From an uncultured Duncaniella sp. (lineage in GTDB: Bacteria > Bacteroidota > Bacteroidia > Bacteroidales > Muribaculaceae), in NCBI GenBank assembly GCA_910586665.1, contig CAJUIX010000007.1:1-64000 (forward strand): DNA of 64,000 nt, written 5' to 3'. How positions within the stretch are numbered: position 1 is the first letter of the stretch; every line of letters begins with the position of its first letter. The notes beneath the pieces are model-generated. The model worked only from the letters and a program-made list of their open reading frames with translations, ran no database searches and was not told where the DNA came from. Made by a program: the position numbers and the translations under genes. Shown here piece after piece: positions 36,101 to 45,181 of this stretch.

Positions 36101-37156
36101 TTAAGCCTCTACGGACTGCCGCAGGTGGCGCATCAGTTCACAGGCATGGGCGAAGTCGGACGGAGAGCCTATGTCAATCCATGTCCCGTTGATAGGGAAA
36201 TAGCTTACCCTCTTACCCTCTGAGAGTGCCTGCTCGATAAGGTCGGTTGCGTCGGTGCGCTCTCCTTGAGGGAGACTGCGGAGTAATTCGTTGGAAAAGA
36301 TATAGATACCCGCGTTAGCGTAGTAGGAATAGGTGGGCTTCTCCTCCAGAGAGGTCACCATTTCACCGTCTGTGTCAAGAATGGCATATGGGACGGAGAC
36401 ATTATATGGCACGGCAGCAATCGTGATGTCGGCGTCCTGCTTTTTATGGTGCAGATAGAAATCCTCGAATGAGATAGTCGTCAGCAGGTCAGAGTTCATC
36501 ACTATAGTTTCCCCTTCAGCGGGAATCTCAGCGAGAGTGACAGAACCGATTGTACCCAAAGGACGATTCTCGCGCACGCATTTCACATGCACACCACCGA
36601 CGGGCCGGCTGAAGTGTTCCTCAAGCTGCTCGGCGAGATAGTTGACAGTCACAGATATATCATCGATTCCCACGGTGGCAAGGGCCTCTATATTATAATC
36701 AATGATAGCCTTGTCGCCCACCTTCAGCAGCGGCTTGGGAGTCTCAAGAGTCATAGGGCGCAGGCGCTCCCCTTTGCCTCCTGCCATAAGTATGGCGCGC
36801 ACGGGCAGGATAGTCCTGGTTACCCGCGTGTCAATCACTCTGCTCAGCTTTCCATCAGCGTCGAGCACAGGTATAAGAGCAAGCCTGTGGCGGCGCAGCC
36901 CACGCAGGCTGTCAGGACTGACCTCCCCCTCTTTAAGATAACGGAAATCATGGAACATCGCATCCTCCACTAGAGCCTCGAGCTTCACGCCACGCAGCAA
37001 CGCGCGCCGGACGTCACCATCGGTGAGGGTGCCGCACATGCGTCCATCGCTGTCAGTCACAAGCAGCGTCATCAATCCCCCTGAAAGCTCATTAAGGCGG
37101 GCAAGTGCCTCTACAAGGGGGGCGTCATGCCCTATCAGGTGTCTGTCAATATTCAT
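36101..37156 (-). CDS. CBS-domain nucleotidyltransferase, PtmE-like
   Basis: A 351-residue cytosolic protein. Residues 1 to about 112 form a CBS pair (LLVTDSDGRMCGTLTDGDVRRAL, IPVLDADGKLSRVID). The NTP-transferase domain starts at about 118 with AILMAGGKGERLRPMTLETPKPLL. This order matches PtmE of Campylobacter, which makes GDP-glucosamine for legionaminic acid. Its start overlaps the neuA stop by 4 nt and neuC lies just upstream, which supports a nonulosonic-acid role. A more general sugar nucleotidyltransferase remains possible. Confidence 0.82.
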   Translation of the reverse strand: MNIDRHLIGHDAPLVEALARLNELSGGLMTLLVTDSDGRMCGTLTDGDVRRALLRGVKLEALVEDAMFHDFRYLKEGEVSPDSLRGLRRHRLALIPVLDADGKLSRVIDTRVTRTILPVRAILMAGGKGERLRPMTLETPKPLLKVGDKAIIDYNIEALATVGIDDISVTVNYLAEQLEEHFSRPVGGVHVKCVRENRPLGTIGSVTLAEIPAEGETIVMNSDLLTTISFEDFYLHHKKQDADITIAAVPYNVSVPYAILDTDGEMVTSLEEKPTYSYYANAGIYIFSNELLRSLPQGERTDATDLIEQALSEGKRVSYFPINGTWIDIGSPSDFAHACELMRHLRQSVEA

Positions 37157-37845
37157 GGTTCCATTATTTTTTCAACAATCATCCAGTCGAGTGGAGTGTC
37201 GAGGTCGACGGATCTCTCACGAGGCATCTCGTAAGGGATACGTTTAGGGAATTCCCCCAACTTCATGCGACGAATCGAGGCAGGGTTGATAACATAGACT
37301 GCTCCATTCATCTGCCATGCCTTCGGAGCGTCCTGACGGCGGGTGTAGCGTCCCTCCCCTTTAGCCACATGCAGAGAGCCGTCCTTCCCGGTCTCGAAGC
37401 AGTCGTAATAAGGGTTGCAGGCGGCGGCTGTGACGCTCACAGCCATATCAATATCGGGACTATAGAGCCTCATACACCCCTCGACATCCTCCACTGTACG
37501 CAGCGGCGAGGTCGGTTGCAGGAGCACTACTTTATCATACTCCACCCCCTCACCGTCGGCCCAGTCCATGACGTCGAGTATCACCTCACGCGAGCCTACA
37601 CGATCACCGCCAAGTTCTATCGGACGTCTGTAGGAGACCTGTAATCCCGTCTGCGCAGCCACCTCACGAATTTCATCATCGTCGGTCGAGACAATAACAT
37701 GGCTGTCGGGCGCGAGTGTCCTCGCCACATCTATGGAATAGTGTATCAGCGGGCGTCCACACAAGTTTTTGATGTTCTTGCGCGGGATACCCTTGCTGCC
37801 TCCCCGGGCAGGGATGATGAAGAGTGCCTTACTGTCGTATATCAT
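37153..37845 (-). CDS. neuA: Acylneuraminate cytidylyltransferase (CMP-nonulosonate synthetase)
   Basis: A 230-residue cytosolic enzyme that activates a nonulosonic acid (sialic, legionaminic or similar) with CTP. The signature is FIIPARGGSKGIPRKNIK near the start; VVLLQPTSPLRT and a C-terminal DLDTPLDW follow. The start at 37845 is preferred over 37872, since it begins immediately before the first strand. It overlaps the end of neuC by 17 nt and the ptmE-like gene by 4 nt. In a legionaminic pathway this would be LegF; sequence alone does not tell which acid is used. Confidence 0.9.
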   Translation of the reverse strand: MIYDSKALFIIPARGGSKGIPRKNIKNLCGRPLIHYSIDVARTLAPDSHVIVSTDDDEIREVAAQTGLQVSYRRPIELGGDRVGSREVILDVMDWADGEGVEYDKVVLLQPTSPLRTVEDVEGCMRLYSPDIDMAVSVTAAACNPYYDCFETGKDGSLHVAKGEGRYTRRQDAPKAWQMNGAVYVINPASIRRMKLGEFPKRIPYEMPRERSVDLDTPLDWMIVEKIMEP

Positions 37846-39010
37846 AAAATTTCTTGCTGCGAAGGGTTTCAATCGGGGTATCGGCTATCGCGCGAACCAT
37901 TATGTCAAGGGTATCGGCCTTGGCATAAGGATTTTCGGATTCAACGGCCTGCCGCTGCCCTTCAAGGCTGAGTGCGAAGGCTATAGCCGCAGTTATCTCA
38001 TCGGTGGAGTCACCACAATGAATGACGCTCCTGCCGCACAATCGTCCACGCTGGCGGATACCGATGTCGACAGTCGGGATTTTCATCGACGGCACCTCCA
38101 CGATGCCACTCGACGAGTTGCCCACGACGGCGCTCACGCACCGTAGTGCCGACAGATAGCGCGTCTTGCCGAGCGAGGGGATTACCCTCACACGCCCGGG
38201 ATTGCGCCTGCCGTAGGCCTCGATACGCTCGATTATCACCCGTCCGCGCGCATCGTTGTTGGGATAGGTGATGATGACATTCGACTCCGGGAAACGGTCG
38301 AGCGCTTCAAGGAGCGCGTCGCAGTATTTTCCGGGGTCGCCGTCATCAAGAGTGGCGGGATGATATGTCACAAGCAGCGAGCCTTCCGAGAGCGGAAGTC
38401 CTACGGACTCCTCCAATTCCACGCGGCTCATCAGCGGCTCGTGCATTATGTTGTAGACGCCGATTGCACCCGTGTTTATAATCCTATCAGGCTCCTCACC
38501 CATAGCAATGACTCGCTGACGATAAGGTTCCGTGGCAGTCAGGTGGAGGGCGGCCATCTTGGTTATGGCATGACGTATGCTGTCATCAACAGCTCCTTCG
38601 GAAATTTCCCCTCCGGCTATGTGGACTATAGGTATGCGCAGCATCAGTGCCGCCGTCGCCGTGGCAAGCATCTCGAAACGGTCGCCGAGTATCACTATCA
38701 AGTCAGGCACGAGGCGCGAAAGCTCCGCGGCCATCCCCTCCATGCAGCGCGCCATAGCAGCCACCGCCTCAGCAGGACTGTCGGTGGCCTCAGGCATAGG
38801 CACGAGTATGGGATTTTTGAAGCCGTCGGCTATGATTTCGTCGATAGTGTGGCCGTAGCGCTCGCTGAGGTGCATGTTTGTGGCCAATATGTCGACATGG
38901 CAGTCAGCTCTCGAGTCAAGCGCGCGTGCAATCCCGCTGAGAAGCCCCCAGTCGGCACGCGTACCTGTCGCCACGGCTATTTTCCGAATATGTCCTGCCA
39001 TATTTTTCAT
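37829..39010 (-). CDS. neuC: Hydrolysing sugar-nucleotide 2-epimerase (NeuC/LegG family)
   Basis: A 393-residue cytosolic enzyme that epimerises and hydrolyses a UDP- or GDP-linked N-acetyl sugar to the free mannosamine-type precursor of a nonulosonic acid. The N terminus KIAVATGTRADWGLL is the family signature; LILGDRFEM-type sequence (VILGDRFEMLATATAA), HIAGGEISEGAVDDSIRHAITK and the late GNSSSGIVEVPSMKIPTVDIG follow. Its partners are neuA and a PtmE-like gene; a synthase (NeuB/LegI) is absent nearby. Only 2 nt separate it from yggS. Confidence 0.9.
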   Translation of the reverse strand: MKNMAGHIRKIAVATGTRADWGLLSGIARALDSRADCHVDILATNMHLSERYGHTIDEIIADGFKNPILVPMPEATDSPAEAVAAMARCMEGMAAELSRLVPDLIVILGDRFEMLATATAALMLRIPIVHIAGGEISEGAVDDSIRHAITKMAALHLTATEPYRQRVIAMGEEPDRIINTGAIGVYNIMHEPLMSRVELEESVGLPLSEGSLLVTYHPATLDDGDPGKYCDALLEALDRFPESNVIITYPNNDARGRVIIERIEAYGRRNPGRVRVIPSLGKTRYLSALRCVSAVVGNSSSGIVEVPSMKIPTVDIGIRQRGRLCGRSVIHCGDSTDEITAAIAFALSLEGQRQAVESENPYAKADTLDIMVRAIADTPIETLRSKKFYDIRQ

Positions 39011-39012
39011 AA

Positions 39013-39687
39013 TTAATATTCCCTCTCACCGAAGATCGAGGTACCGACGCGAATCATATTACCCCCCTCCTCGACAGCGATAGGCCAGTCATGGCTCATG
39101 CCCATGCTCACTATGTCAAACGAGGGCTGCGAAGCGAAGACTGTCTCTTTGAGTGAGTCGAAAGCGGAACGGATAGCCCGGAAGTCGGCGCGGATGCGTT
39201 CATCATCGTCGACATTCGAAGCCATGCCCATTACACCTCTGATTTCCACCCCTTTGAGCGAGCTGACAAGCTCCGGGGTGACAAAGGCTGCCAGCTCTTC
39301 GGGTGTGAAACCGAATTTCGTCTCCTCTTCGGCGACATGGAGCTGCAACAACACTCCTATGCGGCGCCCGGCCCGGACAGCCTCACCGTCGACCGCCATC
39401 AGCAGGCGCTCGGAGTCAATGCTGTGGATGAGCGATGCGTGGGCCACGACTTTGCGTACCTTGTTGGTCTGGAGATGTCCGATAAAGTGCCACTCTATAT
39501 CCTCCGGGAGCTGCGAGGCCTTGGCCTCCAACTCGAGGGCTCGGCTCTCGCCGAAAATCCTCTGGCCGGCACCATAGGCCTGCATCAGAGCCTCTGCCGG
39601 ATGAAATTTCGACACGGCTACAAGCTCAACCCCCTCGGGGACTGACTCGCGCAGACGACGCAGGTTATCGCTCACAAAGTCTGACAT
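39013..39687 (-). CDS. YggS-family PLP-homeostasis protein
   Basis: A 224-residue single-domain PLP-binding protein with an alanine-racemase-like barrel, known for pyridoxal 5'-phosphate homeostasis rather than catalysis. The PLP lysine is K27 in LVAVSKFHP. IFGESRALELEAKAS, WHFIGHLQTNKVR and the C-terminal SMGMSHDWPIAVEEG-NMIRVGTSIFG are all standard. It lies between the DUF4494 gene and neuC in one transcript. Confidence 0.94.
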   Translation of the reverse strand: MSDFVSDNLRRLRESVPEGVELVAVSKFHPAEALMQAYGAGQRIFGESRALELEAKASQLPEDIEWHFIGHLQTNKVRKVVAHASLIHSIDSERLLMAVDGEAVRAGRRIGVLLQLHVAEEETKFGFTPEELAAFVTPELVSSLKGVEIRGVMGMASNVDDDERIRADFRAIRSAFDSLKETVFASQPSFDIVSMGMSHDWPIAVEEGGNMIRVGTSIFGEREY

Positions 39688-39708
39688 AGCTGTTGCTCTT
39701 AATTTTAG

Positions 39709-40155
39709 TTATGACTCGCTCTTCTCTCCGCTCAGGTCGGCGTCATAGACATCCATGATTAGGGTTTCCTGGATAGTGTTGATTTCAAAATCAGCCATAG
39801 TACCCTTCATGCCCTCCATGAAATTGTCGAAAGCCTCCTTGAAGCTGTCGGCTGCAACGAGAATCTGTGAGATTGATTTCTTCTCGACAGCGGTTTTTTC
39901 ATCGAGAGTGATGAAAGCCACCTTGACAAGATACCACTTGTCGCCGGTCTTCTCACGGAAGATTTCGGCTATCTTAGTGCGCTTCACGGCCGACACCGAG
40001 AATTCAGATGTGAAGTGTGAGATTTCTTCTGATATGCGGGCTTCGGCCTCGGTAAAGGAGAGTGCGTCCACCATATACGCTTCAGTCACCTTCTTTATTG
40101 CGCCGTTTTCCATTGTCTTATCGTAACGGACCTTAGTCTCAAACCAGTTTGCCAT
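39709..40155 (-). CDS. DUF4494-family protein
   Basis: A 148-residue protein starting MANWFETKVRYDKTMENGAIKKVTEAYMVDALSFTEAE, which I recognise as the Bacteroidota-restricted DUF4494 family. It is cytosolic, without signal peptide or membrane segment; its function is unknown. It is the first gene of the DUF4494-yggS-neuC-neuA-ptmE-like run, with a -7 box 60 nt upstream. Confidence 0.85.
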   Translation of the reverse strand: MANWFETKVRYDKTMENGAIKKVTEAYMVDALSFTEAEARISEEISHFTSEFSVSAVKRTKIAEIFREKTGDKWYLVKVAFITLDEKTAVEKKSISQILVAADSFKEAFDNFMEGMKGTMADFEINTIQETLIMDVYDADLSGEKSES

Positions 40156-40215
40156 AGTTAGTTTATGTATTGGTTGTTATTATATATGTATTGTGTTGTT
40201 CAACTGTCAAGGGTG

Positions 40216-40223
40216 CAAAGGTA
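40216..40223 (-). promoter_or_regulatory. -7 box upstream of the DUF4494 operon
   Basis: TACCTTTG on the minus strand (complement of 40216-40223). A -33 element is not clear. Confidence 0.5.
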
Positions 40224-40270
40224 CGCAAAAAAATCAATGTATGGATGTTTATTTTTCCATGAATAATGCT

Positions 40271-40278
40271 TATATTTG
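40271..40278 (+). promoter_or_regulatory. -7 box upstream of the DUF805 gene
   Basis: TATATTTG fits the consensus, and a T-rich GTTTATTTTT tract lies where a -33 box is expected. Confidence 0.5.
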
Positions 40279-40363
40279 CGCAAAACATAAAAATTCTTAA
40301 AAGTTTTCTATATAGCGAGCCAAAAATCAATATTAACAACCTAAACAATACACAACAAAAACT

Positions 40364-40741
40364 ATGTTCCAACGTCAAGTTCCATTCAGTGAAGCCGTGC
40401 AGCGCGCGCTCACTGTCAACTATTGCAACTTCAACGGACGTTCTTCACGTTCCGAATTTTGGTGGTATGTACTCTTCACTTTCGTCCTCGGATGTGTAAT
40501 CTCGATAGCTTTCTGCTGGAGCGACACAATCGAGTATATAGTCTCGGGTATCGTCAACCTCGCCCTTCTTCTTCCCGGTCTTGGTCTTGCAGTGCGCCGC
40601 CTACATGACACCGACCGTTCCGGCTGGTGGGTGCTCATCAACTTAGTCCCTTTGGTAGGATGGATTATATTCGTCTACTTCACCGTCCAGGACAGCCAGC
40701 CCGTGCCCAACCAGTATGGCGGGGTACCCAACCTTGCTTAA
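40364..40741 (+). CDS. DUF805-family inner-membrane protein
   Basis: A 125-residue membrane protein with the DUF805 signature: FNGRSSRSEFWWYVLF, then LLPGLGLAVRRLHDTDRSGWWVLI. About four hydrophobic segments are visible (near residues 34-52, 58-75, 88-100 and 98-108, partly merged). Family members (YhaH/YhaI type) have no established function. It is monocistronic, with promoter and terminator both visible. Confidence 0.9.
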   Translation: MFQRQVPFSEAVQRALTVNYCNFNGRSSRSEFWWYVLFTFVLGCVISIAFCWSDTIEYIVSGIVNLALLLPGLGLAVRRLHDTDRSGWWVLINLVPLVGWIIFVYFTVQDSQPVPNQYGGVPNLA

Positions 40742-40780
40742 AAAGCAAAAAATTCAGGCATTTTTCCTAATCACACCATA

Positions 40781-40823
40781 AACCCTATGCAGAGTCCATT
40801 ACTTTGCATAGGGTTTTATTTCA
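40781..40823 (+). terminator. Intrinsic terminator of the DUF805 gene
   Basis: The 12-bp stem AAACCCTATGCA (40781-40792) / TGCATAGGGTTT (40806-40817), then a T-rich tail. Confidence 0.88.
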
Positions 40824-40876
40824 TGGCATCACACGCGCCTCTAAGCCACCGGCTCGAGGAAAACATTCGGCAGCTT

Positions 40877-40908
40877 GTTGCGCGATACGACTTTTTTGAC
40901 TAATTTTG
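40877..40908 (+). promoter_or_regulatory. Promoter of DUF3822-rsmD
   Basis: GTTG at 40877-40880, 20 bp, then TAATTTTG at 40901-40908, giving a short leader of about 15 nt. Confidence 0.68.
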
Positions 40909-40927
40909 TCTTAGGAATACACAGAAA

Positions 40928-41752
40928 ATGGCAAACGGAGCTTTAAACGACAGGATAGAGAATCCTGAGATCTACAACCTGTTGCTGCGCGTCGGCACCG
41001 ACGCGCTCCACGCGGTCATCTACTCTATTGTCGAGGACAATTCGCTCATCTACCGGCGTTTTGACCTCGACCCTGCCGCTACGGCGCGCATCGGCGCGGT
41101 CGAGAACGTCATCTATGACAATCCGGCACTCCTGAGCGACTTCCGACGCGTCTACTGCGTGGTCCAGACGCGCAACTATGCCTTCGTTCCTGCCTCATGC
41201 GAGAGCGAAAACGACCGACGCCTCCTTTTCGGGGCCGCTTTCCCCGAAAAGAAGCTTGAAATGCGCGTGGAGGATAGCGGGACTTCCAATGCCGTCATCC
41301 TCACAGGCATAGAGCCCGAGCTGCGTGCCTTCGTCAACCGCACATACCAGCGTGCATCCATAATGAGCCACATATCATCGCTCTGCCGCTACGCCACCCT
41401 CCGCACCGGCCAGGGCAATAAGGTGAAGATGCTCGCCAACATCCGGCGCGACTCGCTCGACATCATCGTGGTCGACGGCCGCACCCTGCTTTTGGCCAAC
41501 ACATTCAGCTTCTCAAAGCCGGAAGACGCGCTCTACTATCTCCTCGCCTGCCGCAAGCGCCTCGGACTCGATCCGCGAACCGACGAGCTGCTCCTCGCGG
41601 GCGACCACGCAATGCGCGAGACACTTACACCAATGTTGCGTAACTTCGTCGGGCGCGTCATGCCCGTCATCTTCCCCCCGCAGATGTTCAAGGCCGGGAA
41701 GGACGCCATGCTTGCACCCTTCGACCTTATAATCACACCACTATGCGAATAA
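40928..41752 (+). CDS. DUF3822-family protein
   Basis: A 274-residue cytosolic protein recognisable as the Bacteroidota DUF3822 family, with an actin/hexokinase-like feel in its C-terminal half (DIIVVDGRTLLLANTFSFSKPEDALYYLL). Function is unknown. It overlaps rsmD by 10 nt, a coupling that suggests a shared ribosome-linked or housekeeping role; that is inference from context only. Confidence 0.85.
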   Translation: MANGALNDRIENPEIYNLLLRVGTDALHAVIYSIVEDNSLIYRRFDLDPAATARIGAVENVIYDNPALLSDFRRVYCVVQTRNYAFVPASCESENDRRLLFGAAFPEKKLEMRVEDSGTSNAVILTGIEPELRAFVNRTYQRASIMSHISSLCRYATLRTGQGNKVKMLANIRRDSLDIIVVDGRTLLLANTFSFSKPEDALYYLLACRKRLGLDPRTDELLLAGDHAMRETLTPMLRNFVGRVMPVIFPPQMFKAGKDAMLAPFDLIITPLCE

Positions 41753-42312
41753 TCAGAGGAAAATACGGCCGGCGGCGCTTCTCCGTCCCGACAAATATCA
41801 CAGCACGTCCCACGACGGACTTCGCCCGCGAAAACATATTCAACGTCATCGAGAACATCTTCGATATCGAAGGCTCCCGCTGTCTCGACCTATTTGCCGG
41901 CACAGGCGCTGTGAGTTTCGAACTGCTCTCGCGCGGCGCGGCTTCAGTCACCTCTGTCGAAAAATCGCCTATACAGGCGCGCTTCATCGAGAAGGTGAAG
42001 AGCGAGCTGGGCGACAGAAACCTCCGCGTGCTCCGCACCGATGCTCTCCGCTTCATCCGCGACAGCTCGTCGGCCTTCGACTTCGTCTTTGCCGACCCGC
42101 CATATGACCTCGAGGGCTTCGGCGACATACCGCAGATGGTCCTTGACTCGTCGCTACTCCACCCGGGAAGTATTTTCATCATAGAGCACTCCAAGAAGTA
42201 CGACTTCTCGCAGCTTCCACACTTCGCCGACCACCGCACCTACGGCTCGGTCAACTTCTCCATATTTGAAATCCCCGCCGAAGAGGGCGAGGATGATGTA
42301 AAAGAAGGCTAA
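41743..42312 (+). CDS. rsmD: 16S rRNA (guanine966-N2)-methyltransferase
   Basis: A 189-residue SAM-dependent methyltransferase modifying G966 of 16S rRNA in the assembling small subunit. It begins MRIIRGKYGRRRF and has the SAM-binding motif CLDLFAGTGAVSFELLSRGA near residue 47 and the catalytic DPPY at 118-121. The length is normal. It converges with tonB, leaving only 10 nt between stop codons. Confidence 0.95.
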   Translation: MRIIRGKYGRRRFSVPTNITARPTTDFARENIFNVIENIFDIEGSRCLDLFAGTGAVSFELLSRGAASVTSVEKSPIQARFIEKVKSELGDRNLRVLRTDALRFIRDSSSAFDFVFADPPYDLEGFGDIPQMVLDSSLLHPGSIFIIEHSKKYDFSQLPHFADHRTYGSVNFSIFEIPAEEGEDDVKEG

Positions 42313-42322
42313 ATCAATTATC

Positions 42323-43132
42323 TTATTTGAAATTATAGGTAATAGTGCCGGTCTGTGAGGCAGGTGCATCATTGTCGACCGAGAACTGTGACCTCATGGC
42401 CGCCTGTATGCAGCTCTGACGTGCCGACTGGCTTGCCGCAGCCGCACCTGTGCCTGACAGATAGTTTGCAGAGGTCACCTTGCCCTGGCGGTTGACACTC
42501 ACGCGGATAGTTATAGTCCCGAGAGGGGCTGACGACGGACGGTGCCAATCGGCGAGACTGCGTCCCTTCAGGTTGAAACCGGGACTACCGCTGACAGCAC
42601 CTACAGTCGAATTACCATCGGGACTGCCAGCGTTGCCTGCACCACTACCGCCAGTGCCCTTCTGTCCGAATTTCACCTTTCCGGCTATCGCTTTTCGGGC
42701 CTCCTCCTCGCGTTTGGCCTTGGCGGCTGCCTCTATCTCGGCCTTGGTCGGACCGGTCTTCTCTGGCGCGGGCTTCTTCTCCACCTTCGCGGGCGATGGA
42801 CGCTCCGTGCTGATGACAGGAGCCGGTTCAGCCGGCTCGCCGGCATCCTCGAGTGCCTCGGCCTCAGGCGCAGGTATTTCCTGAGCCTCAGCTTCTGCCG
42901 GAGCGGGGGTGCCGGTACTCTCGGCAATCTCGGGGCGGTCACCAATCATAACATACTCCCCGCCGAAGAGCACCTCCGACGAGTCGACGGGTGGCCAGGT
43001 TCGCTCCGAATCAGCCTCCCCCGGATAGCGCAGATAGAGCGTGAGGAGCACCACTACCACGGCGACATGGAAGATTACTGTAGCAAGAAGGGCTATAAGC
43101 CTGTGACGGTTGTCACTCTTGGGGTCTGACAT
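42323..43132 (-). CDS. TonB-family energy transducer
   Basis: A 269-residue inner-membrane-anchored protein. One N-terminal transmembrane helix (about residues 12-34) is followed by a Pro/Ala/Glu/Lys-rich periplasm-spanning stretch (about 70-150), a Gly-rich linker and a C-terminal TonB/TolA-like domain (TITIRVSVNRQGKVTSANYLSGTG). The C-terminal sequence is unusual for TonB, since no YP motif is seen. With exbB and exbD it would power outer-membrane transport, for example through SusC-type receptors. It is the last gene of pdxJ-exbB-exbD-tonB. Confidence 0.88.
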   Translation of the reverse strand: MSDPKSDNRHRLIALLATVIFHVAVVVVLLTLYLRYPGEADSERTWPPVDSSEVLFGGEYVMIGDRPEIAESTGTPAPAEAEAQEIPAPEAEALEDAGEPAEPAPVISTERPSPAKVEKKPAPEKTGPTKAEIEAAAKAKREEEARKAIAGKVKFGQKGTGGSGAGNAGSPDGNSTVGAVSGSPGFNLKGRSLADWHRPSSAPLGTITIRVSVNRQGKVTSANYLSGTGAAAASQSARQSCIQAAMRSQFSVDNDAPASQTGTITYNFK

Positions 43133-43189
43133 TTCTTTCTATAAATGGGGGGACGTTATAATTTGTAGGGAAGGATATTCACTTATCGC

Positions 43190-43645
43190 TTACTTTGCAG
43201 CGGCGCTTTGGGAGGCGGGACGGGCCGATACGGGTGCGGGCTTTGTGGCAAGCACCATTTTCAGATTGTTCTGCGCACCGAGATCGAGCACTTTGACAAG
43301 TGTACCATAGGTCACCTCCTCGTCGGCATAAACGGCTATGTAGTCGTCACCAGCTTCAGGGCGTGCAGCCTGCTGCTGAAGGAATCCGAGAAGCGCCTCA
43401 ATGCTCATCGCGGCGGGTTCCGACTCGTCGGCGGTGGCATAGATAGCTCCCTCCTTGTCGATATAGACCCTCGTCGTGGGTTTGAGCGCCGTCTGCTTCG
43501 AGCTTTCGGGTAGGTTTACCTCGAGAGCCGTCGGAAAGACAAATGTGGATGTGACCATGAAGAAAATGAGCAGCAGGAAGATAACGTCGGTCATCGACGC
43601 CATCGAGAAGGCCGCCATCATGGTGTTCTGTCGTTTCAGAGCCAT
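43190..43645 (-). CDS. exbD: ExbD/TolR-family biopolymer transporter
   Basis: A 151-residue protein with one transmembrane helix (about residues 17-37, SMTDVIFLLLIFFMVTS) carrying the conserved proton-path aspartate D20, followed by a periplasmic ExbD domain. It works with ExbB to convert the proton gradient into TonB movement. It lies between exbB and tonB on the minus strand with short gaps. Confidence 0.93.
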   Translation of the reverse strand: MALKRQNTMMAAFSMASMTDVIFLLLIFFMVTSTFVFPTALEVNLPESSKQTALKPTTRVYIDKEGAIYATADESEPAAMSIEALLGFLQQQAARPEAGDDYIAVYADEEVTYGTLVKVLDLGAQNNLKMVLATKPAPVSARPASQSAAAK

Positions 43646-43677
43646 AGTCTATTGGTTTACGGGTGAGAGGGGCGGGT

Positions 43678-44385
43678 TTATGCAGGCTCGTTAAGAAGAT
43701 CCATGAACTCCATTGTCTTTGCCTCGAGAGCGTTCATCACCTTATTGATACGGGCCACGAGGTAGTTATAGGCAAACAGCGCTATGATACCGACAATGAG
43801 GCCGGCCACGGTGGTGACGAGGGCAGCATAGATACCGTCGGCAAGCACGGCAATATTGGCGCTCGACCCGGCTGACGCGAGGTTGAAGAAGGCGTCGACC
43901 ATACCGATTACCGTGCCGAGGAAGCCGATCATCGGGCCGCCGGCGGCAGTGGTGGCGAGCCAGGGGAGACCTTTCTCAAGAGTAGCCACCTCGATATTAC
44001 CCGTGTTCTCGATAGTGACAAGCACATCGTTCATCGGACGCCCGATACGGCTGATGCCCTTGCCGATAAGTCGTGCATATGGGGTGTCTGTCTTGGCGCA
44101 GAGGCGACGCGCACTCTCGATTTCGCCGTCATGGATATACTCGCGGATGCGGTCCATGAAGGAGTTGTCCTCCTTTTGGGCGCGGCGAAGCACCATGCAG
44201 CGCTCCACGAAGATATAGATACACACTAACGACAGGATTGCGAGGGGAATCATGATCCACCCGCCGCGCATGGTCAGATCCCATACGGAGAGTTCGCGGG
44301 CCACGGTCTCAGCCTGTGCCTGCACTGCTTCGTTATAATTCATGGCCGCCGTGGCCACTGTGTCGACAAATTCCTGTTGAAACAT
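43678..44385 (-). CDS. exbB: MotA/TolQ/ExbB proton-channel family protein
   Basis: A 235-residue inner-membrane protein. Hydrophobic segments appear near residues 38-60 (WIMIPLAILSLVCIYIFVE), 130-155 (WLATTAAGGPMIGFLGTVIGMVDAF) and 178-203 (IYAALVTTVAGLIVGIIALFAYN); the second holds the family signature. It forms the proton channel with ExbD. It follows pdxJ after 44 nt. Confidence 0.94.
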   Translation of the reverse strand: MFQQEFVDTVATAAMNYNEAVQAQAETVARELSVWDLTMRGGWIMIPLAILSLVCIYIFVERCMVLRRAQKEDNSFMDRIREYIHDGEIESARRLCAKTDTPYARLIGKGISRIGRPMNDVLVTIENTGNIEVATLEKGLPWLATTAAGGPMIGFLGTVIGMVDAFFNLASAGSSANIAVLADGIYAALVTTVAGLIVGIIALFAYNYLVARINKVMNALEAKTMEFMDLLNEPA

Positions 44386-44429
44386 GATGCGTTCTTATAT
44401 ATTTTTATGATTTGATTTCAATAAATGTG

Positions 44430-45143
44430 TTATTTCAGACACTCCTTATACTCGCGGATTGTCCTCTCCAGTCCGAGATAGAGGGCGTCGCAGATGAGGG
44501 CGTGACCTATCGACACCTCGCTCAGGCGCGGGATGTTGCGGTGGAAGAATTCGAGATTCACCAGACTCAGGTCATGGCCGGCATTGACTCCGAGACCTGC
44601 CGAGAACGCCACATGAGCGGCTTCGACAAAGGGCGCCACGGCTCCCTCCGGGTCTTTCGGATAGAGGTCGGCGTAAGGCTTGGTATACAACTCCACGCGG
44701 TCAGCTCCAGCGCGAGCGGCAAGCTGTATGCTCTCGGCATCGGTCCCCGTAAAAATCGACGAGCGGATTCCTGCCTCACGCAGACGGTCGACCACCGAGG
44801 ATAGAAAGTCTATGTGCTTGGCCACGTTCCAGCCGGCGCTCGAGGTGAGCGCGTCGGGGGCGTCGGGCACCAGTGTCACCTGCTCGGGCTTCACCCGGAG
44901 CACAAGCTCCATGAATTCCGGCGAAGGGTAGCCCTCGATGTTGAACTCCGTCTTGACCAGCGGGCGCAGACGATAGACGTCGTCACGTCTGATATGGCGC
45001 TCATCGGGTCGCGGATGCACAGTGATGCCGTCGGCGCCGAAAGCCTCGCAGTCGGCAGCCACCTTCAGAAGGTCGGGCACATTCTCGCCACGGGCGTTGC
45101 GCAGAGTGGCTATCTTGTTGATATTTACACTTAGATTTGTCAT
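44430..45143 (-). CDS. pdxJ: Pyridoxine 5'-phosphate synthase
   Basis: A 237-residue TIM-barrel enzyme making pyridoxine 5'-phosphate from 1-deoxyxylulose 5-phosphate and 3-amino-2-oxopropyl phosphate. It begins LSVNINKIATLRNARG, and GITVHPRPDERHIRRDDV and VNAGHDLSLVNLEFF are family signatures. The length is normal. It heads the exbBD-tonB transcript although functionally unrelated, a linkage I believe is common in Bacteroidota. Confidence 0.95.
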   Translation of the reverse strand: MTNLSVNINKIATLRNARGENVPDLLKVAADCEAFGADGITVHPRPDERHIRRDDVYRLRPLVKTEFNIEGYPSPEFMELVLRVKPEQVTLVPDAPDALTSSAGWNVAKHIDFLSSVVDRLREAGIRSSIFTGTDAESIQLAARAGADRVELYTKPYADLYPKDPEGAVAPFVEAAHVAFSAGLGVNAGHDLSLVNLEFFHRNIPRLSEVSIGHALICDALYLGLERTIREYKECLK

Positions 45144-45181
45144 TTTTTATTTGTGATGAAATCTTTTTGCCAGGCAGAAAG

